IMG/VR virus record: IMGVR_UViG_3300039190_000120
Span: 1-64,000 of that record
Strand: one strand, 5' to 3'
Length of the DNA: 64,000 nucleotides
DNA from: a virus
Shown in pieces: positions 15,211 through 25,358 of the stretch. The position numbers and the translations under genes are program-made. Numbering within the stretch: the first letter of the stretch is position 1; each line of letters opens with the position of its first letter. A model generated the notes under the pieces. That model saw nothing but the letters and a program-made list of their open reading frames with translations, made no database searches and was not told the DNA's origin.

Positions 15211-17388
15211 TCATAGCCCGAAGATGAACTTCACAGCGTTTAGGGGTCCCTTGTAGTCATCCTCTCCCGGCCCCCCGAAGGCGAGCACAATACCTGCCGT
15301 GAAGTCATCGGGGTTCGTGTCCGGGGTATTCTGGGCGGCCATGAACTCATTCGTGAGGTAAGGAACGCCTCCGACAGCGGGAGGGATGAATAGGGTTGAA
15401 ATCGAGAAGTCCAGTACGCTCAGGCTCTCAAAGAACGCAACGATCCCATCCAGCACATCAATAATGTCATTCAGGAGGTCCAGTCTGCCCCGGAGAGCTT
15501 CAAGGGTGGAGTCGATTGAGGCATTGAAATCGGCAAAGGTCTGCTCGAACGCACTCATCATCTTGAAGAGCCTGTCAAGTACGCTGCTGGCCTCTGGGAT
15601 CAGATCTTCAAGCGGTCGAATCGCCTGCCAGTTAGGAGGAATGCCCTGAGTCTCGTGGCGGTCGACCATCTGGATAACTTGGTGTACCTTGGTGCGCAGA
15701 TCAATATCGGTCATGAAGACCCCTGAAAAGTCACCCTCTTCCAGTAGAGGTAGAATCACGGGCTCTGCGGTCGTGTAGAAGGACTTGACCATCTCGAAGA
15801 GCGAGTCATTCTGCATGATGATGGGCAAAATCTTTTTGATCTTCTTGATAGCCATCTTATCCACCCAGATGCGGAACTGCTCCCGTGTGGATAGTCCGAA
15901 CTTCTGAGCAAACAGCTCACGAGCACCACTAAAGGGGTCGTTTTCTAGGTCGTCTGAGGCAGTGATTGATCCAACAGAAGCAACCCACCACTTAGACATT
16001 TCATAGCTTTCAACTTCTTCCTCGAAGAGGGGGCCAGCAAAGAACCTCACTGAATCTTCGTCACCATCTAAAGGGTCGAAGCCCGGCACCATCGCACTAG
16101 CTATCTGTTGTAGCGTCATACTGGAGGTACCCTCCGGGATCTGTGTCTCCTGCTCCAAAAGGTATTGAGGGACGCCTTCCTCCAGAGAAGAGGAGCCAAT
16201 CATGAGGGTTCCCTGATCGTCATAGGTGTCCGCATCGAAGCGGAGCATGTAGGCGGCCCGGTACACGTTCAGAAGAGCCGTGGGCATATCAAAGGTCGTG
16301 TCCACGTCTGGGAGGCTGCCGAATACCGGAACACTCGGGTCGGACTCTGTATACTCCTGTCCATTCAAGATCAGAGTATGGACCGTCTCGCCACCTAGTG
16401 TTCTCTCTTCGAGAGTCACTTCCTCCGGCACGGAGCGAATACGGTAGTAGTATCCATTCTCCACACCCTTCTCGACGTCCTTCACAACATAGGAGTAGGA
16501 GCCTGCGATCCAGTTGGCCGTAACGTCGTCATTTCCATCCCCCAGAGAGACAAAGGGGTTGTCCTCGTCAAGGGGCTCCCACACTGATACGGGCTCTCCC
16601 TTACGGTTAAGGAGAGGTTCCTCGACACCTTGGGCATCACCCTCTTTCTCAGTCCGCTTTCGGAGAGGGTCCTTCTGCGTGACCTTGGTTTTCTGGCGAG
16701 TCAGTAGCTTGCCCTCACGGGACTTGGACCGCTCGATGTAGAACTTGTTGTCTGCAAAAATGTCATAGAAGAGGCTCTGCGTGAACTTGGGCTCTTCCCA
16801 CGAGAGGAGTATGGTCGTCAGTTCGTCATCCTCTGAGAACAGGTTGATCATGGATTCGACAGGATCTCCATCGGAGTCCGCAGGCACCGCTTCCACATTG
16901 ATGGGCGGTGGGTACCGGATCTCCATATCTATCTGTGTCAGGTACTGGAGAGAAATGATCTGACGAATGAAGTCGGCCACATTATCTTTCGTGACCAGCA
17001 GGAAAAGGGCACCAAGGTATCCATCCGATCCTATCTGTGGCCGGTTAGGGTCCTCCATATCATAGAGGCTCTGCATAAAGAGGGTGCGGAATTTTGGGTA
17101 GCCCCCTTGGTACTGGTGCAGCTCCTCAAGGGAGGTGGGAATCAGAAAGAGCCCGTTGGCCTCAGAGGATTCCAGATTTTCTAGTACCGTCTCTATCTCA
17201 CTGAGAAGTAGCTGGACCGCAGGCTCGATCGGGTTGGGCACAGAGATCATGAACACCTTGAGAAGCTCCAAAACCGACGTAGCGACGTTACCCACTGAAA
17301 TGAGTAGGTCTGCTACGTCTTGGACCTTATCTAGGTACTCCGTCCCCTGTAGGACGTCTCCAAGGTCAAATGTCTGCCAGTCAGCCAT
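15211..17388 (-). CDS. Large virion structural protein
   Basis: 725 residues, starting MADWQTFDLGDVLQG. The N-terminal 80 residues are hydrophobic helices, the middle has beta-rich, FN3-like patches, and the C-terminal 150 residues return to helices (EQTFADFNASIDSTLEALRG region). It lies between the 2308-residue protein and the baseplate genes. Probably baseplate or tail fibre attachment; no specific family assigned. Confidence 0.5.
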   Translation of the reverse strand: MADWQTFDLGDVLQGTEYLDKVQDVADLLISVGNVATSVLELLKVFMISVPNPIEPAVQLLLSEIETVLENLESSEANGLFLIPTSLEELHQYQGGYPKFRTLFMQSLYDMEDPNRPQIGSDGYLGALFLLVTKDNVADFIRQIISLQYLTQIDMEIRYPPPINVEAVPADSDGDPVESMINLFSEDDELTTILLSWEEPKFTQSLFYDIFADNKFYIERSKSREGKLLTRQKTKVTQKDPLRKRTEKEGDAQGVEEPLLNRKGEPVSVWEPLDEDNPFVSLGDGNDDVTANWIAGSYSYVVKDVEKGVENGYYYRIRSVPEEVTLEERTLGGETVHTLILNGQEYTESDPSVPVFGSLPDVDTTFDMPTALLNVYRAAYMLRFDADTYDDQGTLMIGSSSLEEGVPQYLLEQETQIPEGTSSMTLQQIASAMVPGFDPLDGDEDSVRFFAGPLFEEEVESYEMSKWWVASVGSITASDDLENDPFSGARELFAQKFGLSTREQFRIWVDKMAIKKIKKILPIIMQNDSLFEMVKSFYTTAEPVILPLLEEGDFSGVFMTDIDLRTKVHQVIQMVDRHETQGIPPNWQAIRPLEDLIPEASSVLDRLFKMMSAFEQTFADFNASIDSTLEALRGRLDLLNDIIDVLDGIVAFFESLSVLDFSISTLFIPPAVGGVPYLTNEFMAAQNTPDTNPDDFTAGIVLAFGGPGEDDYKGPLNAVKFIFGL

Positions 17389-17390
17389 AC

Positions 17391-17549
17391 CTATTCGTCC
17401 TCAGTCTCTTTCTGCTCGATGTGGTCCTCTAGTCTATCCCGTACATCTACGAGACGATCCCGGACTTTTTTGAGCTGTTCTGTAAGGCCTCTATAGGGCT
17501 TGAGTTTGACCTCTTCCCACTGCGGCTCTTCTGTCTCTTCGTCACTCAT
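17391..17549 (-). CDS. 52-residue charged helical protein
   Basis: A small gene filling the gap between two large structural genes. It encodes 52 residues starting MSDEETEEPQWEEVKLKPY, then a heptad-rich, highly charged helix (KKVRDRLVDVRDRLEDH). The stop is 2 bases from the next ATG. It may be a small linker or chaperone for its large neighbours. Confidence 0.6.
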   Translation of the reverse strand: MSDEETEEPQWEEVKLKPYRGLTEQLKKVRDRLVDVRDRLEDHIEQKETEDE

Positions 17550-17550
17550 A

Positions 17551-20500
17551 CTATGAACTCGATAGGAGTTTGATCAGTTCCTTTCGTCGCTTCCTTTGAC
17601 GCCGGGCTAGATTCTCTCGGTACCTATCACGCCGGGCCAGTGTACCATCTTCTAGGTTCGTGCGGAAGTCGATCCACGTGTACCTTATGTCATACAACGC
17701 TTCGGTACCCTTGAGAATGCCCTCGATCTCTTGTCGGAGGTTCGGGCTCTGGTCACGAATCCAGTCATTGCGTGTGTCGACCGCCTGAATGTGACGGTCC
17801 AAGGTAGCATCGTCAGGGTCTCCCGGCCTTTCCAAATAGGAGAGCGGTGTGCCCTCTAGGTCATCAGGATCGTGAATCGTCATTCGTATGCCATCATCCA
17901 ACCTATCAATCAGGTCTAATACATTGATGTATTCAAAGAGTATGAGCTGATAGGTCTTGGGCTGGAAGATGCTTCCCCGATACACCTCAAAAGAAGTGCT
18001 GGCTTCGTCCGTCAGCGAATAGGTCGTATACTCATTCGAGCCAGATACGAGTAGCTTCTGGGGTGACGAGCCTGAGTCAATGGAGTCCACGGTGTAGAAG
18101 CCCCGGTTATCCCCCTGTGCGACGACCACAAAGTCACCTTTCTCGACTCCGGCATTCACAAAGTCTGTGCCCTCAAAGCTCCCGCCACTTACAGATCCCG
18201 ACACCGAAACGACAGGGACCCCAAAGACTCGATCCATCAGTACGAGGAGTCTCTCTTTATAAGGTGTCGACGGGTTGGAAGAGGTCGCCCCCAAGTAAGG
18301 CTGAATATCTGCATCACTATCGCTATTGAGAGCATAGGTCACTCTCTGCCCAGCCAGCTCTGTTTGGAGGGCCTCGACCTGCGGAGAGAATCGTCGTGGC
18401 TGTGAGACTCTCCAGTTCACGGGATAGAGAGGCGTAAGGGCCGTGTGATCTCCATCGTCCGTATAGAGAGGCTCTTCCACCACGATTGCCGATGGGGTAG
18501 CAGTGGCATCCACCGACTCGACGGTGTAGCGCCCAGCATTCAGGTTCGTGCCCGTGATTACGAGGGTCTGCCCGGCCTCGACGTCACCCACCGGGTCAGG
18601 AGTCAGAAGGGTACGTGTTGATGCCACGGCTTCTGCGGTTCCCGTTGCAATATCCGGGGCATTGGAGATACCCACCACTACTGGCGTGGTATCCGCCAAT
18701 GGAATCACTTCGGGATAGAGATACCCACTACCACCACCCCGTGCTACATAGGTTCCATTGTTAGGCCCGGAAGACGAGACGGTAAGCGCGCCTTGGGCTG
18801 CTGAGAAGTCGATAGTACCATCGTCGATTCTATGTAGTCCAGCCGGGATGCTTCCTGTACCACTGGCTTCTAGGAAATAGTTAGCGGGGCCAGACTCAGC
18901 AATCGGGCTCGTCACCTCCAGATAACCATTCTGGAGGTCGTTCACAGAGTACGAGCTGTGCCCACCCGCACCATCATCCACATGCAGCGTAAGGGAGGAG
19001 GCACCTGAGAAGGCCGTGAAGTCAACAGCATCTTCCCATCTCTCATTAATGCTACTGTGCCTAGATCCCGTACCCTCGTAGAGGTTCTCCACCGTGTAGA
19101 CAACGGACGCATCCTCGACTACAAAGGCGGCCAACACCAACTCTGTTGTTGAAAGGGCTCCCACGGAGAACGGGATGCTCTGGCCTCCATTAGTAACGCC
19201 CTCTATCAGTACGAGATCATGCCTGCGTGGAGGCGCTGTGAGCCCCGTGAGGTTAGGCACAGAGAGAGTCGTGGCATTCAGGACCGTGGCGTCCACCACT
19301 TGTCCTTCATGAGTGTCATTTTGCACCACCTCGTTTGCTACCACCTCTCGAATAAGACGCTGCATCTCGCTGTCTTGAAAAGGCTGGACATACGGAGGTT
19401 TCTGGTCCCCGTCGTCATCGGTAGTACCTCCATCAAGAGCTGGGAAGCGGTGGGGCTCCAAGCTCTGGTTACGGAAGTTCACCGTCATATCTAGGAAGGT
19501 CTTGGGCTCGATCTGAGCTTGTCCCAAAAGATCCGCCATGAAGCTGGGAAGCGTTGTATTCAGAAGCTCACCCTCAGATGCGTTCACAAAGAGATCGAGA
19601 GGTGTGCGATAGTAAGGAGGATCTCCATCTGATAGGGAGAAGGCTCCCGTATCCACCATAACAGCGGGGATCGTGTATACTGTATCACCCCTCTCAGGGT
19701 TCAGGCTTGTAGCATTCGTTGCCGTGAGGTTTGGGTGGTCGCCCCCGTGTGGGTTTGTTTTGACCTCGATATAGTCAGCGCCCACCGATGTGACGATCAG
19801 GTTCTCCCCGTATACAGAAGTGGTGCGGTCCACACCCTGAGCGCCCCCGCTGTACGTAACACGCCCGATATTCACGTGGTCCCCAACCTCGAAGGGAGGA
19901 AGATACTTCGTAGGTACCGGGTTCGTGGGGTCAAAGGGGCTGTTCGTAAACTCCCCGGTCATGGGATCGAAGCCCACTGCCACCTTGAGCCGCACTTCTC
20001 CACCATTGCCATCCTGAGATCCCTCCACCCCCTCCGTAGTGACCCTTGCCTTAGCCGCACGTACACGAATGTTCTCGATAGAGAGAATGCTGTCCTGCTT
20101 GGGATCTGCCAAGATATGCAGGAAGTCCTCCGGGAACTCATAAGACCCACCACCGTCTGCTGGAGCAGTGATCGTAAAGGTCTGCTTCTGCTCAGGATAC
20201 AGGCGGCTTAGTCTCGACGGCTTCCACATAGGTCGGAACGTACCCTTGTACTCAAAGGATAGAGGGAGAGTAGAGCCAATATCAAAGGGCTTCTTACTCA
20301 CCATCACCAAGTCGTCAATGAAGTTACGCACGTACCCGGTCTGGCTATCTAGATCCTTGACCTGCTCAATATCTGAGGCGCTTGGCTTCTGGCCGGGGTT
20401 CTGTGGGTTGGCGTAATAAGGGAGCAGCTCTCCTGTGATGGGATCTACACCTCCGGGCTGATAATCCCCTTGGAGTTCAAAGAGAAACTTGCCATCTCTG

Positions 20501-23500
20501 TCCCCAATCACACGTCCATCTATGACTTCTAGCAGAGCCTCGAAGCCGTCAACCACCCTATTGTAGTAGGCCAGTAGGACACGTCCAGCTCGATCTTGAT
20601 CTCGGAGGTCGCCGCCCTCATAGATAAGACCCTCATTGCCTTTCTGGTAGATCTCTTGGGAGCCGGAGGTGGAAATTACAGGACCCGAAGATGCAGCCTG
20701 TGCCTTGGCATTCCGATCAATCTGAGAGGCTACTTCCAGTGCGTACTCTTCCATCTCGATGGCCCGGAAGAAGAACGTATCAGGGCTCAGGAAGTCGTAA
20801 CTGGCCTTGAGTGTGGCATTTTGGAGTCCGTTGTCCTCGGAAGCGTTGACCCGTCTTGTGTAAGAGGCTCTAAACTTTGGGAGGAAGGTCTGGCCGCCAA
20901 TTTTCTTCGGCCCCACGGAACGCAGGGCTGTATAGGCTAGGTGCCATACCTCTCCATCCTTAGGGGCATCGGTGACGGTAGGCTCGATGATGATACGGCC
21001 ACCGCTTTCATACGTGTAGGCAAAGTCCTGCTCCAGAACAGAACCTTCACCATTGGGACCAAAGCGAATGAGGGTGATTGGCTCGGTATCTACGCCGATG
21101 CGACTGAATTTCAGGAACTGAGCATCCGGGACATAGACCGGATACTTTGAGATCACCAGAGCGGGCTGCGTATACTCACGCATCAGGTTAGAGGCAAAAA
21201 CCACACGGGTAAGGGCTGCCTCTTCGTCATAGGACACCCCTTGAATATAGTAAGGATCGCCATCAAGGTAGAGTAGAAAGCCTTCTTCGAGGGTGCTCGT
21301 CTGGTCTCCACGAACCTGTAGCTCGGCGGTTCCAGCGCTGTTGGGCTCCGAAGAGAAAGCTAGGGACTCCAGTGCCTCAATCGGGGTTGTAGTGACAAGC
21401 ACCGTGGGCTGCCGGAGCGTCTCACGAGGCGGCACACTAAGCTCTATCTCAGTGATGTTGGTACCAGCGTCATAGCTTGCCTGCAGGACCTCAAAGCTCT
21501 GGTCATCGGCCTGCATAAAGATGCCGGGCTCCAATACATCGGTGTGATCTCCTCGGAACTGTTGGCTGGTGGCGGCTGCGAATATCACAGGAGGGGTAAA
21601 AGGCTCCTGTAGGAGGGAAGCGGTTTGTTCACCACCCGCAGCGTCGAGAGCATAATAGGAGACGTGTACCTTTCGCCCACTGCGAACCGACTGTACATTA
21701 ACAGTCTTTGTGGAAGCACTGGCATTTAGATCGGAGGGTACGCCGTTAACCAAGACCTGCATAGCCCTTTCAGGGTCGAGGGTACGACCTGACCCGAAGC
21801 TCAAGGTAGCGGAGCTTCCAGCACGACCAGCATCCTCTTTGACACGGAAGCCTACGTTATCCTCGACGGTTCCATTGGCTGTCTGGTACCTCACGAAGAG
21901 GCTCTGGCCTGTCCTAAAGGGCTTCTCGAAAAAGAGCAGTTGTCCTCGTTGGGTATATCCATCCTCAGGGACAAGCGACCGGACTACCAGAGGCTCAGGT
22001 TGGAGGTCTGCGGGAAGACCGATCTCTCCTGTGGACGCAAGTACCTCCACCGGGCCGGTACTGCGACCCACACTTAGAGAGGGGTCCAACACAACGGAAG
22101 CACCCTCGTCTGCGACATTGAAGAGCAGGGTCTTCCCATCCCCATCAATGGCGTATTCACCGGGGCCGGGGTTCGAGGACACCTCGGTAAGCTCCACCTC
22201 TTCTCGCCAGAGCTTATACTGTGCTGTGGCATCCCTGTAATGCACGGGTAACTCGGGGCTCTGAGAGATAGGCCCAAGCACCTCAGACTCTAGTACCACA
22301 TGAGCTACCACTGTCCCGTCCAAGACAAACTCGTGGTCCTCACCATCTGGCACATAGGTGTCCACGTCAGTGACCACATAAGGGAAGACCGTACGCTCTC
22401 GGAGGTCAGCTTGCTCAAAGGCATAGCGGTAGATGATCTCCGGGGCCTCTAAGATCTTGAACTCAGTGGTATCATTACCGTCCAGATCCAGTGGCCTATC
22501 TACCGTCACTGAGGTCGAAGTTGAAGACAGGACACGATAGGCATCGGAGCCCACCAAAAGAATGGGGCTCTTTGTAGGTTCGGGAGGCACAGAGAGGCCA
22601 CTGAGGTCGACAGAGGTGGCTTCTAGTGTGTCAGCACCTGTGAGCGTTCCCACATCCTCGTAGAGCTGCTCTCCGACCTTCTCAATGAATGTGAGCGTGC
22701 CCGAATCGAAGTTGGCAAGAACCTCGTTGGAGCCCACGAGATTCTGATACCCACCTCCCTCATTCAGCTCGAACTCATATCCCTCGTCATGCAGCACTTG
22801 GTGCGGCAACTGGAGCGAGTACGTGGGCGAAGCTAGTACCTCATTGTGACTCTCTTGCTGTGCCCACTGGAGCTGTTGGTTGTCGAAGTCATAGATCACG
22901 TCCACATCGGGCTCTAGAAGACGACGCTTAGGTCCCTTCTGTACCCGGAAGAACACATCGTCTCCGTAGCCTGCCACATCTTGGAGGGGGAGCTGGTTGA
23001 GGCGCAAAGAAGGGCCTGCCGGGATGGAGTCGGAAAGCACCGTATCCACCACTCTCTCCACACCCTTACCATCAGGAAGGCCTCTGTTGTTTGAGGGGTC
23101 CACCGGGCTCTGGGCAAGTCTAAAGGAAATGCCGTTCTCGATAGGGAAGTCAGAGGTTCCGGCCACCAATGTAGATCCAGCTTCCTCTCGCCTCAGTGCG
23201 TAAGATAGCTGGACCTGTCCGTTGCTTCGTGCCACCTGTGCTCGTGTAGCGGGGAGGTTCAGGGAGTCCTCAAGGTCTGCGGGTTCCGCTACGAAGTCCA
23301 CCTCTGAGATAGAGACGCCCGTCTCTTTGATGTAGAGCAGGAGGCTATCTTCGTCGTACTGTGAGAAGTCCACGTTCCCCATCGTGGTACTCATAGCATC
23401 CCCATCCTCAATCGTCCCCAAGTCGGTATGGACGTAGGACTCGACGGGCTCTGTATTGGAGAAGACGCCATCGTAATAGACAGAGGCACCCTCAAACTCG

Positions 23501-24477
23501 GCTTCGAGCGAGGTGTCAAGATGGATCTCCCCGGTGTCCGGGTTCCATACGTAATCATACCCCGTAGAAGGTGCCGTCAGGGACGTAGATGATTCACCTC
23601 GAAGGTGAGAGCGATACTCGATTCGGATTCGAGGGGACTCCGAAGAGGTCGGAATCGGGTTCATGTAAAGGTCGGAACCTACCACGCCGATCTCACCAGT
23701 GCTCTGGTCATACCCAAAGAAGTTGGTGCGGAAGCAGTAGACCGCCTGATTGAGGTAGGAGGTCGTCAGGTCATCAGCAAAGAGGAGATCCCCACTCTCC
23801 ACATTCAGAACAGCTTCCCCTGTCGGGACCGTATTGATCCCATTCTGGTAGTTCTGGTATTGTGCAGCAGTGACACGGTTAGCTTCGGGTACAGGTACCA
23901 CCACACCGTCATTCAGGTCTTGGCTACCAACAATCAAGAGAGGCTCGTTGCCTTCCACCACAGGGAGAGATAGTTCCTCCCCGATAGCACCAAGAGCTTC
24001 TGGGCTGGAGCCGGGTAGTGTGTTCCACCTCTGCTTACGGTCGTCAAAACCAAACCGGGTACGCTCGTCATTCGAGGTCCAGTTGATCTTGAGCCTTGAA
24101 GGTTCCCACGTCACCTCGACGTCCTGTGTGGGGTCGGTAGTGTACTTTACCAGACCGGCCAGTTCGTCAGTAGAGTCCGGGGTCGGCGTCACGGAGACAA
24201 CGGATTCGAGAGACCGTCCTCCTCCGTTAAACTGGTAGAGACCGTCCTCTACCTTGGTGGCTACCTCAGTGATCTCCGAAGGGACCACTAAGTCTGCCGT
24301 CTCGTATACCTGCACAAGGTATGCAGTAGAGATAGCTTCGGGGTCGTTCAAGACGGCGGCTTCGTAGGCAGACCGGTCCTGTTGGCGTACCAGTACGTCA
24401 CCCTCTCCAGTGAAAGGGGAGTTACTGCTTGCGGTGCGTGGCTTACGGAGGACAAAACCGTCGAAAGGAACTTGCAT
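17551..24477 (-). CDS. Giant beta-rich virion protein, 2308 aa
   Basis: A single open frame of nearly 7 kb. It is almost wholly beta-predicted, with many repeated short Ig-like units and recurring phrases of the ILLVGSDAYRVLSSTSTSVT kind. It lacks the long hydrophobic helices of a tape measure protein; the TMP is at 37672. The C-terminus becomes helical and basic (ending RRRKELIKLLSSS). Most likely a large baseplate or fibre protein. A late-like motif lies about 60 bases upstream and TATACA is near 24490. Confidence 0.55.
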   Translation of the reverse strand: MQVPFDGFVLRKPRTASSNSPFTGEGDVLVRQQDRSAYEAAVLNDPEAISTAYLVQVYETADLVVPSEITEVATKVEDGLYQFNGGGRSLESVVSVTPTPDSTDELAGLVKYTTDPTQDVEVTWEPSRLKINWTSNDERTRFGFDDRKQRWNTLPGSSPEALGAIGEELSLPVVEGNEPLLIVGSQDLNDGVVVPVPEANRVTAAQYQNYQNGINTVPTGEAVLNVESGDLLFADDLTTSYLNQAVYCFRTNFFGYDQSTGEIGVVGSDLYMNPIPTSSESPRIRIEYRSHLRGESSTSLTAPSTGYDYVWNPDTGEIHLDTSLEAEFEGASVYYDGVFSNTEPVESYVHTDLGTIEDGDAMSTTMGNVDFSQYDEDSLLLYIKETGVSISEVDFVAEPADLEDSLNLPATRAQVARSNGQVQLSYALRREEAGSTLVAGTSDFPIENGISFRLAQSPVDPSNNRGLPDGKGVERVVDTVLSDSIPAGPSLRLNQLPLQDVAGYGDDVFFRVQKGPKRRLLEPDVDVIYDFDNQQLQWAQQESHNEVLASPTYSLQLPHQVLHDEGYEFELNEGGGYQNLVGSNEVLANFDSGTLTFIEKVGEQLYEDVGTLTGADTLEATSVDLSGLSVPPEPTKSPILLVGSDAYRVLSSTSTSVTVDRPLDLDGNDTTEFKILEAPEIIYRYAFEQADLRERTVFPYVVTDVDTYVPDGEDHEFVLDGTVVAHVVLESEVLGPISQSPELPVHYRDATAQYKLWREEVELTEVSSNPGPGEYAIDGDGKTLLFNVADEGASVVLDPSLSVGRSTGPVEVLASTGEIGLPADLQPEPLVVRSLVPEDGYTQRGQLLFFEKPFRTGQSLFVRYQTANGTVEDNVGFRVKEDAGRAGSSATLSFGSGRTLDPERAMQVLVNGVPSDLNASASTKTVNVQSVRSGRKVHVSYYALDAAGGEQTASLLQEPFTPPVIFAAATSQQFRGDHTDVLEPGIFMQADDQSFEVLQASYDAGTNITEIELSVPPRETLRQPTVLVTTTPIEALESLAFSSEPNSAGTAELQVRGDQTSTLEEGFLLYLDGDPYYIQGVSYDEEAALTRVVFASNLMREYTQPALVISKYPVYVPDAQFLKFSRIGVDTEPITLIRFGPNGEGSVLEQDFAYTYESGGRIIIEPTVTDAPKDGEVWHLAYTALRSVGPKKIGGQTFLPKFRASYTRRVNASEDNGLQNATLKASYDFLSPDTFFFRAIEMEEYALEVASQIDRNAKAQAASSGPVISTSGSQEIYQKGNEGLIYEGGDLRDQDRAGRVLLAYYNRVVDGFEALLEVIDGRVIGDRDGKFLFELQGDYQPGGVDPITGELLPYYANPQNPGQKPSASDIEQVKDLDSQTGYVRNFIDDLVMVSKKPFDIGSTLPLSFEYKGTFRPMWKPSRLSRLYPEQKQTFTITAPADGGGSYEFPEDFLHILADPKQDSILSIENIRVRAAKARVTTEGVEGSQDGNGGEVRLKVAVGFDPMTGEFTNSPFDPTNPVPTKYLPPFEVGDHVNIGRVTYSGGAQGVDRTTSVYGENLIVTSVGADYIEVKTNPHGGDHPNLTATNATSLNPERGDTVYTIPAVMVDTGAFSLSDGDPPYYRTPLDLFVNASEGELLNTTLPSFMADLLGQAQIEPKTFLDMTVNFRNQSLEPHRFPALDGGTTDDDGDQKPPYVQPFQDSEMQRLIREVVANEVVQNDTHEGQVVDATVLNATTLSVPNLTGLTAPPRRHDLVLIEGVTNGGQSIPFSVGALSTTELVLAAFVVEDASVVYTVENLYEGTGSRHSSINERWEDAVDFTAFSGASSLTLHVDDGAGGHSSYSVNDLQNGYLEVTSPIAESGPANYFLEASGTGSIPAGLHRIDDGTIDFSAAQGALTVSSSGPNNGTYVARGGGSGYLYPEVIPLADTTPVVVGISNAPDIATGTAEAVASTRTLLTPDPVGDVEAGQTLVITGTNLNAGRYTVESVDATATPSAIVVEEPLYTDDGDHTALTPLYPVNWRVSQPRRFSPQVEALQTELAGQRVTYALNSDSDADIQPYLGATSSNPSTPYKERLLVLMDRVFGVPVVSVSGSVSGGSFEGTDFVNAGVEKGDFVVVAQGDNRGFYTVDSIDSGSSPQKLLVSGSNEYTTYSLTDEASTSFEVYRGSIFQPKTYQLILFEYINVLDLIDRLDDGIRMTIHDPDDLEGTPLSYLERPGDPDDATLDRHIQAVDTRNDWIRDQSPNLRQEIEGILKGTEALYDIRYTWIDFRTNLEDGTLARRDRYRENLARRQRKRRKELIKLLSSS

Positions 24478-24531
24478 GATCTACCTGTATACCGAACTAA
24501 AATTCCCTGTAACCTTCTAAGAGGTACAGGG

Positions 24532-24546
24532 CACAAGGGGATTATC
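24532..24546 (-). promoter_or_regulatory. Late promoter-like motif
   Basis: Minus strand GATAATCCCCTTGTG, 55-70 bases before the ATG of the giant structural gene. Shares TAATCC and TTG with the sites at 25103, 33330, 48094 and 57451. Confidence 0.4.
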
Positions 24547-24563
24547 AGCCTCTCTATTTAGGG

Positions 24564-24728
24564 CTACTCCCCGTCTTCCATTCTAGCAAGAGATACATGA
24601 CGGTGGACGGGACACCGTGTGCAGCGTTGGATGCCCACACCTATAGGCTCGTAGTCTACGCCATCATAGGTCGTAGCGACTCGACTCCAGCGGTGCCCTA
24701 GCACCTTACAGATTAGCTGTCTCAACAT
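24564..24728 (-). CDS. 54-residue zinc-finger-like protein
   Basis: ATG at 24728 after GGAG. LICKVLGHRW near the start and RCTRCPVH near residue 36 give a C-x5-H then C-x2-C arrangement, like the short DUF1660-type phage proteins with a treble-clef or ribbon fold. Probably binds one zinc. Encoded just downstream of thioredoxin; role unknown. Confidence 0.6.
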   Translation of the reverse strand: MLRQLICKVLGHRWSRVATTYDGVDYEPIGVGIQRCTRCPVHRHVSLARMEDGE

Positions 24729-24745
24729 GGCGGTCTCCAGTCTGA

Positions 24746-25054
24746 TTATGCGAGGTCGTCGAGCGCTGCTTTGATGGCTTCCATATCAGCGGCGGTGATG
24801 GTCGTAACCTCACCACCCTCATTGAAGACCATGAAGGTCGGAATACCCCGGATGCCGTACTTCTTTGCCAGCTCAGGGTTCTCGTCCACATTGATTTTTA
24901 CAAAGGTGGCGTCCTCACGCCCCTCTGAGAGAGCCTCTACCTTCGGCATAGCGACCTTGCAGGGTCCACACCAAGGTGCCCAGAAATCCACTACCACGGG
25001 ACCATCGGCTTCCAAAACGTCTTGCTCAAATGAATCGGTTGTCACTGCTTTCAT
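24746..25054 (-). CDS. trxA: Thioredoxin
   Basis: 102 residues from the ATG at 25054, chosen because GGAG precedes it; an upstream in-frame ATG at 25090 would add a poorly conserved tail. The WCGPC active site is at residues 20-24 of the short form (DFWAPWCGPCKV), with the cis-Pro region GIRGIPTFMVF. It is a disulfide reductase, or possibly a polymerase processivity factor as in T7. The TTGACA-N18-TACGGG and late-like sites nearby may both drive it. Confidence 0.9.
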   Translation of the reverse strand: MKAVTTDSFEQDVLEADGPVVVDFWAPWCGPCKVAMPKVEALSEGREDATFVKINVDENPELAKKYGIRGIPTFMVFNEGGEVTTITAADMEAIKAALDDLA

Positions 25055-25092
25055 GTGTTCACTCCTATCAGGATCTGTATGAATTTTCAATA

Positions 25093-25122
25093 CCCGTACC
25101 AGATCAAAGGATTAGCTGTCAA
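25093..25122 (-). promoter_or_regulatory. Overlapping late-like motif and weak sigma70-like site
   Basis: Bases 25103-25114 on the minus strand read TAATCCTTTGAT, the late-like motif, about 50 bases before the thioredoxin ATG. The same stretch lies between TTGACA (25117-25122) and TACGGG (25093-25098), an 18-base spacing. One or both could be used. Confidence 0.35.
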
Positions 25123-25345
25123 GACTTGATGCCATGTTGACCCGACACTTGATACCGATGGTGCGACCCCGTGGAGTCTGAAACACGACTTCATCAGAGC
25201 GCCTCATGATCTCCATATTGAATCCCGCATGGAAGTCTGCTATCTCCCGAAGTTCTTCGGCATCCAACACTTCCATCTCCTCGTTCCAGTTGAGGGAGAC
25301 AAAATCCTCCACCTCGAAAATGGTCCGGTTGTTGTGGTATTGCAT
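25112..25345 (-). CDS. Hypothetical protein
   Basis: 77 residues, ATG after AGGAG. Acidic, mixed alpha/beta, with FQTPRGRTIGIKCRV near the end that may form a beta hairpin. No family recognised. Its 3' end contains the promoter-like elements for thioredoxin. Confidence 0.6.
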   Translation of the reverse strand: MQYHNNRTIFEVEDFVSLNWNEEMEVLDAEELREIADFHAGFNMEIMRRSDEVVFQTPRGRTIGIKCRVNMASSLDS

Positions 25346-25358
25346 TCAGGGCTCCTGA

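Noticed and set aside
17551-24477. Tape measure protein, because of its length
   Set aside because: The sequence is beta-rich without long helices or a hydrophobic segment; the 1086-residue protein at 37672 has the proper features.
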